Positions 37,547 to 44,136 of a DNA stretch of 44,136 nucleotides are shown here, one piece after another. Made by a program: the position numbers and the translations under genes. The notes below the pieces were generated by a model. It saw nothing but the letters and a program-made list of their open reading frames with translations. It made no database searches and was not told where the DNA came from. Origin of the DNA: UBA964 sp031382085 (GTDB lineage: Bacteria; Pseudomonadota; Gammaproteobacteria; Steroidobacterales; Steroidobacteraceae); assembly GCA_031382085.1 (NCBI GenBank), contig JANMYM010000003.1, forward strand, positions 1 to 44,136, given 5' to 3'. How positions within the stretch are numbered: position 1 is the stretch's first letter; each line of letters opens with the position of its first letter.

Positions 37547-39177
37547 GCGGCAGTCGCAGTCTGGATACCTGGGACTACATCATTGTCGGCGCGGGCTCGG
37601 CCGGCTGTGTGCTGGCCAACAGGCTGTCGGCAAACCCGGCAATCCGGGTGTTGTTGTTGGAAGCGGGTGGACCCGATCGCTCGCCGCTGATCCATATACC
37701 GGCGGGCATTGCCCGTGCTATCGGCAACTCCGCCCTGGACTGGTGCTATCGCGCCGAACCCGACGGCTCACGTTACGACAAAGTTGATCTGTGGCCCGCT
37801 GGCAAGACTCTCGGCGGCTCGAGCTCCATCAACGGCATGTTATTTGTGCGCGGCTCGCGGCAGGATTTCAATGGTTGGGCGGCGCTCGGCAATCCCGGCT
37901 GGAGTTATGACGATGTATTACCTTACTTCCGCCGGCTCGAGACCTCCGAATTTGGCGACGCCAGCTTGCGCGGACAGAATGGGCCGATGCCGGTGTCGCG
38001 CCTGCGAACCACTCATCCGTTAGCTGCGGTTTTCATGCAGGCCGCGCTCGAATGCGGCATACCTCGAAACGCCGACTACAACGGCGTCAGCCAGGACGGT
38101 GTCGCCGAGCCGCAGGTGACACAGCGTGACGGCTGGCGCTGGAGCAGCGCGCGCTCCTTTCTGCACCCGGTGCGCAAACGCCCGAATTTGCGCATCGAAA
38201 CGCGGCTGCTCGCCGAGCGTTTGTTAGTGGATGCAACGGGTCGTTGTACCGGCGTGCAGGTACGACATGATGACCAGTCGGTTGCGCAATTTATCGCCAG
38301 CTGCGAAGTCATCGTCACTGCCGGCGCGCTGGCAACGCCTAAATTGCTGATGTTGTCCGGCATCGGTCCAGCGGCTCTGCTGCGTGAGCATGGGCTGCCC
38401 GTGTTAGTGGACCTGCCGGGCGTCGGCGCCAATTTGCAGGAGCATTGCAATTCCGTGGTCGGCGCCGATGTTTCCATGCGAACCTATAACATGGAAGCCA
38501 GCGGACTGCGTGCCGCCAAACACCTGCTGCGTTGGCTCGCAACCGGTCGGGGGCCGGCTGCCAGTCCCTACCCGCACGCGGTTGCGTTCGTGCGCTCGCG
38601 GCCGGAAGAGCCACAGCCCGATTTGCAATTGCTGTTTGGGCCGTTCGCCTTTGGTTACGACGAGAATGGTGTGGTACCGTATTTGAAACCGGCGGTGACC
38701 ATCATGGCTAACGCCTGCCACCCGGTGGCGCGTGGCCGCCTGACAATCCGCTCCGCCGATCCGGCTGCACCGCCCAAAATCGAGCACCGCTTGCTGGACG
38801 AACCCGAGGACGTGAGGCGTCAGCTGGCAGCCTCGCGCCTCGCGCGCCGCCTGCTGCAAACAGAAGCCTTCCGTCCGTACGTGTTGCGGGAAATACTGCC
38901 AGGGCCTGCCGTACAAACCGACCCGCAATGGATCGAACATTTGCGACGCACCAGCTCACTCGGCTATCACCCGGTCGGCAGTTGTCGCATGGGCACGGGC
39001 CCCGACGCCGTGGTGTCGCCCACGCTCATGCTCCACGGCGTTAGCGGGCTGCGTATTGCTGATGCGTCGATCATGCCGGCGCTGCCCGCCGCCAACACCA
39101 ACGCCGCGACACTGATGATTGCCGAAAAAGCCGCCGACTTGATTCTCGCCAACAGGCGCGCTCCAACAGCGCTCTGA
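37543..39177 (+). CDS. GMC-family oxidoreductase, non-canonical CTG start
   Basis: The 544-residue frame shows the FAD motif DYIIVGAGSAGCVLANRLS, GMC signature 1 (GKTLGGSSSINGMLFVRG), signature 2 (AGALATPKLLMLSGIGP), the catalytic His in LGYHPVGSCRMG, and AANTNAATLMIAEKAADLI. These enzymes oxidise alcohols with FAD. No ATG, GTG or TTG lies between the in-frame TGA at 37525 and the GTG at 37609, and the GTG would delete most of the FAD motif. CTG 37543, overlapping the RidA stop as CTGA, is the best candidate; CTG 37561 is second. There is no convincing ribosome-binding site. Confidence 0.85.
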   Translation: MSGSRSLDTWDYIIVGAGSAGCVLANRLSANPAIRVLLLEAGGPDRSPLIHIPAGIARAIGNSALDWCYRAEPDGSRYDKVDLWPAGKTLGGSSSINGMLFVRGSRQDFNGWAALGNPGWSYDDVLPYFRRLETSEFGDASLRGQNGPMPVSRLRTTHPLAAVFMQAALECGIPRNADYNGVSQDGVAEPQVTQRDGWRWSSARSFLHPVRKRPNLRIETRLLAERLLVDATGRCTGVQVRHDDQSVAQFIASCEVIVTAGALATPKLLMLSGIGPAALLREHGLPVLVDLPGVGANLQEHCNSVVGADVSMRTYNMEASGLRAAKHLLRWLATGRGPAASPYPHAVAFVRSRPEEPQPDLQLLFGPFAFGYDENGVVPYLKPAVTIMANACHPVARGRLTIRSADPAAPPKIEHRLLDEPEDVRRQLAASRLARRLLQTEAFRPYVLREILPGPAVQTDPQWIEHLRRTSSLGYHPVGSCRMGTGPDAVVSPTLMLHGVSGLRIADASIMPALPAANTNAATLMIAEKAADLILANRRAPTAL

Positions 39178-39355
39178 TATGCAATGGCCGTATGATTCAA
39201 AGCCCATAAATCATGTCCGGTTGGCTACCTGGGTCTTTCGATTGCTGCTAGGGTTGCGGCAGGCAGCGAACCGGGTCGTGTGTTGTTTTCTCGCAACACT
39301 GCATCGGTCGACGCGAGCTAAGAAATGGATCCTATTTCCAGGGGAGAGAGACTAC

Positions 39356-41896
39356 ATGGTCACGACCATCGAATATTTGAGCCAGGTGCGGCACCGCTCA
39401 ATGCATCGCGCCGTCTCGGCAACGTTCGCGCTCGTGTTAGGGACGGCCGCCTGTCTGCCGGCCGCAATGGCGCAAAGCAACGAAAGCGTCATCACTCTGG
39501 AAGAAGTGGTGGTCACGGCTCGAAAAGTCGAAGAGAAACTCAACGATATTCCAATCGCCGTGTCGGCATTTTCGGCGCAGGATTTACAGGATCGCAATGT
39601 CACCAGTCTCGCGGACGTCGCTGCGTTTACCCCGGGCTTTTCATATGAGGCCTATTCGGGCGGCACGACACCTGCGCCGCTGATTCGCGGCCTGACGCAA
39701 AATGCGCTAACAGATCGCAACCAGAACGTCGCCACGTTTGTGGATGGCATCCACGTTCAGCAGCAGGGCAACATCGATTTCTCGCTGCTCGACATCGAAC
39801 GCATCGAGATCATCAAGGGACCCCAGAACGCGCAGTACGGCAAGAGCTCGTTCGCCGGCGCGATCAACTGGGTACCCAAACGACCGACGCTGGGTCAGTG
39901 GGGTGGCACCGCAGGTTTCACCGTGGGATCCGACGAACGGCGTGACGTGACGGCCGCCGTCAACATTCCGGTTTGGCAGGACAAGCTCGCCGTTCGCCTC
40001 TACGGCGTGCAGACGAAATTCGACGGCACGTACAAGAACAACTATCCAAACTCTGGCGTTGGCGTTCCATCGACCGTTGCCGGGTACAACTGGGACGGCA
40101 ACGAGGGCAAGCTTGGCGGCTATGACAATGAGGCCTACCAGGCCTCGCTGCGGTTCCGCCCGATCGACTCCCTGACGATGGACCTGCTTTATTTCCGGTC
40201 CGAGACGCGCAACGACCCGGGCGCCGGCTACTTGATTCAGCCGCTGTCGATTGCCGTCTTTCCAGGCTCGACGCCCGCGCTGATCAATCCGCACAACTGC
40301 AGCCCTAACGCCGCGGGCATCAATCAATTGCGCTGCGGCGAGATGCCCCTCGACGTGTCGCGCGTCATTGCCGACCCGCGATCACAGGGGTCGCACACAC
40401 ACAGCGACATCCTGTCTGCGCGTATCCAATATGAGTTTTCGGATGCACTCAGTGTCACTTACCTCTATGGAAAAGGCCTCTATGACGCGGCCGGGTACCA
40501 GTTGGGAGCCCAGCCGGAGGTCATCATCAACGGCGACCTGACGATTCGGCCGGCCTCGGCCATGGGAACGGGTCCAGGCTACGTCACGTTCTCCGGCAAT
40601 CCGTTCACCGATCAGGAAGCCGAATCGCACGAAATCCGGCTCGATGGCAAAGCGGGCAACATCGGCTGGCGAATTGGCTATTTCCACAACCAAGTGGACG
40701 ATATTGGTGCCTTGGCACTGTTCACACGCCGGCTGCCTTTGAGCGCCGACCCGACCAACTCCGTTGTGATCACGCAGATCCCGTTTGTGACCGTTAACCC
40801 GCAATCACTGCTGGCGAACTTTTCGGACCGGATCGATTCGGCGTTCTTTGCAGTCAATATTCCGTTCGCGACTACTTGGAACATCGACCTCGAAGGACGT
40901 TACAACAAGGAGAAACGTCGCCAAGACTTGCTAATTTACGGCTTTAATCCTCTTACCGGAGGAACGCCAACGGGCACCTCGACGCCCCGCAATCTGCAGC
41001 GCGAGTTCAAGAAGTTCACGCCGCGCGTCAACCTGCGCTGGCAGCCGCGCGAAGAGTGGACTTTTTACGCGAGTGGTGCGGTTGGTGAGAAGTCCGGAGG
41101 GTTCAACGGCGTGACGGCCGATGTGCAGGCCTATGAGCCGGAAGAAAACACCACTATTGAGCTCGGCGCCAAACAGACGCTGTGGAATCGTCGGCTGCAG
41201 TTGAACTATGCTGTGTTCTATATCGACTGGAAGGATCTGCAGCTCAGCGTGCCCGACACCATCCAGAGTCCTGGCAGCACGGTTCAAGAGCCCAATTTCA
41301 TCGGCAACGTCAAGGGCGCAACCTCAAAAGGCATCGAGGCAGACGCCACGGTGATCTTCACTGATCGACTCAAAGGTAATTTTGCCGCCTCTTACGTGCA
41401 GGCCCAATTCAAGGGCGGCGTGATCGACACCACCTTCGGGCGCCTCTGCGAGACCACGGGAACTCCGGCCTGCGTCTTCCTGCCACGCACGCGTGTTGGC
41501 AACGTGCCAGGCCCGCTGCCGCTCGGCGGATCGCCCATCGGTGGCAACGACCTGCCGCGCACACCGACCACGCAGCTGGCGGCCGGCCTTGAGTACCACA
41601 TGCCGGTGGGGAGCATGGAGCTGTCCTTGCGCGGCGACCTGACGTACCAAAACAAGTATTACTCCGAGAATCTGAATCTGGCTTTTATCCCAGATCGGAC
41701 GCTGCTCAATCTCAGTGTGGGCTTGCGTAGTCCGGATGGCGGTTGGAGCGTGAACTTGTGGGGCAAGAACGTGACTGACGAAGTGTATGCGTCGAGCGCG
41801 TTTGCGGTGTCCGTGGTTAATCAGTACATCCCGGCTCTGGGACAAGGCGCCACGTTTGGTCTAACAGCCCGCTACAATTTCAAGCCAGCGAACTAG
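39356..41896 (+). CDS. TonB-dependent outer-membrane receptor 2
   Basis: From the ATG at 39356 (preceded by AGGGGAGAGAG) it has 846 residues. The signal peptide covers about the first 40 residues (SATFALVLGTAACLPAAMAQ), followed by EEVVVTARKVEEKLNDIPIA, then the plug with FTPGFSYEAY and IRGLTQNALTDRN, and a barrel ending QGATFGLTARYNFKP. The N-terminal pattern is shared with receptor 1, but the barrels differ. The ORF upstream to 39179 does not encode a signal peptide. It may have its own promoter: 39178-39355 is the only sizeable gap in the plus-strand run, and I see no distinct boxes there. Confidence 0.92.
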   Translation: MVTTIEYLSQVRHRSMHRAVSATFALVLGTAACLPAAMAQSNESVITLEEVVVTARKVEEKLNDIPIAVSAFSAQDLQDRNVTSLADVAAFTPGFSYEAYSGGTTPAPLIRGLTQNALTDRNQNVATFVDGIHVQQQGNIDFSLLDIERIEIIKGPQNAQYGKSSFAGAINWVPKRPTLGQWGGTAGFTVGSDERRDVTAAVNIPVWQDKLAVRLYGVQTKFDGTYKNNYPNSGVGVPSTVAGYNWDGNEGKLGGYDNEAYQASLRFRPIDSLTMDLLYFRSETRNDPGAGYLIQPLSIAVFPGSTPALINPHNCSPNAAGINQLRCGEMPLDVSRVIADPRSQGSHTHSDILSARIQYEFSDALSVTYLYGKGLYDAAGYQLGAQPEVIINGDLTIRPASAMGTGPGYVTFSGNPFTDQEAESHEIRLDGKAGNIGWRIGYFHNQVDDIGALALFTRRLPLSADPTNSVVITQIPFVTVNPQSLLANFSDRIDSAFFAVNIPFATTWNIDLEGRYNKEKRRQDLLIYGFNPLTGGTPTGTSTPRNLQREFKKFTPRVNLRWQPREEWTFYASGAVGEKSGGFNGVTADVQAYEPEENTTIELGAKQTLWNRRLQLNYAVFYIDWKDLQLSVPDTIQSPGSTVQEPNFIGNVKGATSKGIEADATVIFTDRLKGNFAASYVQAQFKGGVIDTTFGRLCETTGTPACVFLPRTRVGNVPGPLPLGGSPIGGNDLPRTPTTQLAAGLEYHMPVGSMELSLRGDLTYQNKYYSENLNLAFIPDRTLLNLSVGLRSPDGGWSVNLWGKNVTDEVYASSAFAVSVVNQYIPALGQGATFGLTARYNFKPAN

Positions 41897-41939
41897 AACG
41901 CATTGGCGCTACCGCGGCGGTCCCGCGACACTGCCGGCG

Positions 41940-42752
41940 ATGGACCAGACCACCCGGAGCCGTCGTGTTTCGATCGGCCACGCCGAGCTTTATGTCGAGG
42001 AACACGGCGCGGGCGAAGCGCTGCTGCTGGTCGCTGGACTGGGCGGCAGCGGCAAGTTCTGGCACGCCCAGATCGCCGATTTTTCCCGGCACTATCGCGT
42101 AATTCTGCACGATCACCGCGGCGTCGGCCGCTCGGGACCGGGTCCGATTGTTTCCGGCGCCAGGGATCTGGCCGACGACCTGCTGCGATTGATGGACGCG
42201 CTCGGTCTCGAGTCCGCGCATCTGATCGGACACTCGACCGGGGGCGCCATTGGGCAGCATATCGCGCTAACAATGCCGGGCCGATTGCGTACGCTTACCC
42301 TGAGCGCGAGCTGGGCGGGGCCAACGCCGCTGTTCATCCAGACCTTCGCAACGCGCCGCGATGTGCTGATCAATGCCGGCGCGCTCAATTATCTGATGGT
42401 GGGCACGCTGCTGGCGGCGCCGGCGCACTGGTTGCAGCCGCGATTTGCGTCGGCACAGGAATATTTCAGGGACCGGCTTGCCGAATTTCCAGGCCTGGAG
42501 ATTGAGCTCGGGCGCCTCAATGCGGTGATGACCCATGATTTACGGCATCGCGTCGCAGACATTCGGACGCGTACCCTGGTGATCGCGGCGCGTGACGATC
42601 AGCTAACACCCCCGGGAATGTCCGAAGAGCTGGCGGCGCTGATTCCGGGCGCCCAACTGGCGCTGCTGGACTCAGGCGGCCATTTTTGCCCCGTCACCAA
42701 TACCGACGCGTATAACAGGCAGGTACTCGCATTCCTGAGGGAGTCAGCATGA
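41940..42752 (+). CDS. Alpha/beta hydrolase 3 (cytoplasmic)
   Basis: The 270-residue protein has no signal peptide and shows LLLVAGLGGSGKFWHAQ, ILHDHRGVGRSG, the nucleophile Ser in AHLIGHSTGGAIGQHIA, the Asp in LVIAARDDQLTPPG and the His in LLDSGGHFCPVTN. This is the small hydrolase pattern seen in RutD and ring-cleavage hydrolases. It probably opens or deacylates an intermediate in the cytoplasm, unlike the two secreted hydrolases of region 3. It is 43 bp after the receptor and overlaps the cupin gene by 4 bases. Confidence 0.9.
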   Translation: MDQTTRSRRVSIGHAELYVEEHGAGEALLLVAGLGGSGKFWHAQIADFSRHYRVILHDHRGVGRSGPGPIVSGARDLADDLLRLMDALGLESAHLIGHSTGGAIGQHIALTMPGRLRTLTLSASWAGPTPLFIQTFATRRDVLINAGALNYLMVGTLLAAPAHWLQPRFASAQEYFRDRLAEFPGLEIELGRLNAVMTHDLRHRVADIRTRTLVIAARDDQLTPPGMSEELAALIPGAQLALLDSGGHFCPVTNTDAYNRQVLAFLRESA

Positions 42753-43228
42753 AAGGCGCTATGGTCGTGGGCCCCGACGAGGGTCAGTCCCTGTGGCAAC
42801 CGTCACCGGCGCAGGGTTACGTGACGGTCAAATTGTCCGCCACTAACACGAATTACAGCGGGTATTCGGCCGGCATCCAGGTGCTGCCACCGGGCTGTCA
42901 TGTTCGCGAGCACGGACATCTGGACAATCACGAACTGATTTTCGTGTTCGAAGGGCAAGGCACTGTCACCATCAATGACCTGACGAGCGCGATTCAGACG
43001 GGAGCAACTGTCCTGTTCGAACCCGGCTCGTATCACCGTATCGACAATACCGGCAGCACGGATCTAAAATTATTCTGGGTGTACTCGCCCCCGGGCCTGG
43101 AAAACTGGTTCACCGCCATCGGCCGCGAGCGCCTGCCGCATGAGCCCATGCCGCCGCCGTTTGAGCGCCCCGAAGACAGCGCCCCGGCATTCGAGCGCAT
43201 GGGTTTTTTGCCGCCGCAGAGTCGTTAG
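42749..43228 (+). CDS. Cupin-domain protein
   Basis: A 159-residue single cupin. The metal-binding pattern is PPGCHVREHGHLDNHELIFV followed by the second motif around FEPGSYHRIDNTGST. Several His residues and a Glu can form the metal site (the E in NHELIFV). It could be a small dioxygenase, isomerase or sensor, and neither sequence nor context decides. It starts within the hydrolase stop (ATGA). Its stop TAG overlaps the TAA of the convergent DUF1838 protein 4 gene; both lie in one GTTAG motif (43224-43228). Confidence 0.85.
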   Translation: MKGAMVVGPDEGQSLWQPSPAQGYVTVKLSATNTNYSGYSAGIQVLPPGCHVREHGHLDNHELIFVFEGQGTVTINDLTSAIQTGATVLFEPGSYHRIDNTGSTDLKLFWVYSPPGLENWFTAIGRERLPHEPMPPPFERPEDSAPAFERMGFLPPQSR

Positions 43229-44136
43229 GTCACCGCAGCGCGCAACGCCTCCGGTATGGGTTTCTCGAAAGCCTCCCAACGCGCTTCGAGGAGATCGGGC
43301 CGATCGCGCTGCGCGCGGGCGCGAAATTCCGCTGGCAGCTCATGTGCCCCGCGCAACTTGCGGCCACTCCAGGCGCCGAGCATGTGCCCGGGCCGGCCGC
43401 CCATGTTCATCCATTTTGGAAATGGGAAAATGTAGAACCCCGAGGTCTGATAGAGCAAGGAGGTAATGCGGGCATTGTCGAATTCGCGCCGCGGCACGAA
43501 TGAACAGGAAGTCTCGATGAACATCTTCGGCCAGCTCTCAGGCACGGGCCGTATCTGTTCCATCTTGATCAGCTCGCCTTCGAGGCGAAACATCAGGTTC
43601 GGGGCAACCCACTGGGGCTGTTGCCGGTCCAGCGTCAGGAACCCGCGCGGCGAATGCAACATGCCCGGATCGCCCGTCAGGAACATGGGCTCAACCTTGA
43701 GAGTCTCCCCGGTCACGGGGTTGGTGGCCGCGTCTGAAAATTTCCCAGTGCGCAAGTCCCGCGGAAACGACATGTTGTGGCCATGCACGCGCCAGGTCTC
43801 GCGCCCGATACGCCGCAGGTAGGAATATTCCAGGCCCTCGAAACGGATAATCGGCGTGGGCCTGAAGCCAGGCGTCACCAGGTACTGGGTAAAGTGGTAC
43901 CAGGACGTCACCTCGCCTTGATCGCGCAGGTCACGTTCGAAACGCATGTGGGCACGAAACCGGCTCATTTCGTCCGGAAACTCCACGAACGACGACTCGA
44001 TCGGATCGAGACCTCCGGACTTGGAGCTGGCTGCATCCGCCGGCGACGCCGCCGTCAGCGCACCGGCACCTAACAACAATGCGGCGGGAGCGGCACCGAG
44101 CAGTTCGCGCCGGCCGGCATCGACTATCTCGGACTC
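43225..44136 (-). CDS. DUF1838 protein 4, 5' end outside the window
   Basis: At least 303 residues are visible; the frame continues to the right edge without a start. The visible N-terminal part has DAGRRELLGAAPAALLLGAG, a Tat-like signal. The DUF1838 body includes FRAHMRFERDLRDQGEVTSW, RIGRETWRVHGHNMSFPRDL and GFYIFPFPKWMNMGGRPGHM. Its PKWMNMGGRPGHM segment corresponds to PWMLLGQRPGHLF of protein 1. Function unknown. The gene is on the opposite strand to the run it borders, so it must have its own promoter beyond the window. Confidence 0.87.
   Translation of the reverse strand, partial: ESEIVDAGRRELLGAAPAALLLGAGALTAASPADAASSKSGGLDPIESSFVEFPDEMSRFRAHMRFERDLRDQGEVTSWYHFTQYLVTPGFRPTPIIRFEGLEYSYLRRIGRETWRVHGHNMSFPRDLRTGKFSDAATNPVTGETLKVEPMFLTGDPGMLHSPRGFLTLDRQQPQWVAPNLMFRLEGELIKMEQIRPVPESWPKMFIETSCSFVPRREFDNARITSLLYQTSGFYIFPFPKWMNMGGRPGHMLGAWSGRKLRGAHELPAEFRARAQRDRPDLLEARWEAFEKPIPEALRAAVT

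Noticed and set aside
39179..39355. Upstream extension of TonB receptor 2 (59 codons)
   Set aside because: It lacks signal-peptide character and precedes a good ribosome-binding site (AGGGGAGAGAG) with an ATG at 39356 and a proper signal peptide.
11500..44136. GTTAG enrichment as a base-calling artefact at a modified motif
   Set aside because: Different ancestral forms are implied (CTGAC-type and GCCAAC-type codon pairs both appear as CTAAC), the unaltered GTTGG form coexists, and no long gene is broken by the stop phase of the motif. A single systematic error would not give this pattern.

Overview
The window looks like accessory DNA from a GC-rich (about 60% by eye) Gram-negative proteobacterium. 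Two outer-membrane TonB-dependent receptors, Tat-type signal peptides, an H. influenzae HI1419/HI1420-type toxin-antitoxin pair and IclR/LysR regulators fit a gammaproteobacterium (for example a Steroidobacter/Nevskia-like lineage). That placement is inference and weak. No core housekeeping gene is present except the 3' end of tmRNA at the left edge.

Region 1 (1-4.9 kb) is a tandem array anchored at the tmRNA 3' end. Four copies of a sequence resembling the tmRNA acceptor end (core CGCCGCCTCCA, then RACCTAAC and two small GTTAG/CTAAC inverted repeats) lie at about 130, 1230, 2271 and 3297. The last three are preceded, at a nearly fixed 57-59 bp, by a doubled GGGGGCAAC box that looks like an integrase arm site. 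Each of the first three cells (about 1.0-1.1 kb) holds one minus-strand toxin-antitoxin pair from a different family: Gp49/HigB with XRE, HI1419/HI1420 RelE-like with antidote, and PIN with a ribbon-helix-helix-like protein. In all three the toxin comes first and starts with GTG. Two have a promoter so close that the mRNA would be leaderless. The fourth cell holds a decayed copy of the first antitoxin and a Fic protein. It is followed by a broken IS3-family element (5.0-6.1 kb). No integrase gene is present.

Region 2 (6.3-12.3 kb) carries a lone receiver protein, a 1553-residue CheB-CheR-PAS-kinase-receiver hybrid, and a conventional antitoxin-first Phd/ParE module.

Region 3 (12.4-30 kb) and region 4 (30-44 kb) form a large catabolic island. 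Region 3 has a TonB receptor, two head-to-head overlapping IclR regulators, a PhyH-type dioxygenase, an SDR, an MFS transporter, a BKACE-family enzyme, an AllA-like protein, a flavin amine oxidase, three DUF1838 proteins, two alpha/beta hydrolases, a nitrilase-fold protein and a beta-lactamase-fold protein. A shared palindrome (CCCG-N5-CGGG type) in three of its promoter regions suggests one regulon. Region 4 is a LysR gene divergent from a roughly 12-kb plus-strand run: PhyH dioxygenase, MFS, methyltransferase, VAO-type flavoenzyme, FAD monooxygenase, RidA, GMC oxidoreductase, TonB receptor, alpha/beta hydrolase and cupin. It ends against a fourth DUF1838 gene cut by the window edge. The set suggests uptake across the outer membrane, transport across the inner membrane, and oxidative, hydrolytic and carbon-carbon cleavage steps on a small organic substrate that cannot be named from sequence.

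Across the catabolic island and the tmRNA repeats the pentamer GTTAG/CTAAC (usually YGTTAGS) is unusually frequent. It appears in different reading phases and uses the rare Leu codons TTA and CTA, so it looks selected at the DNA level.
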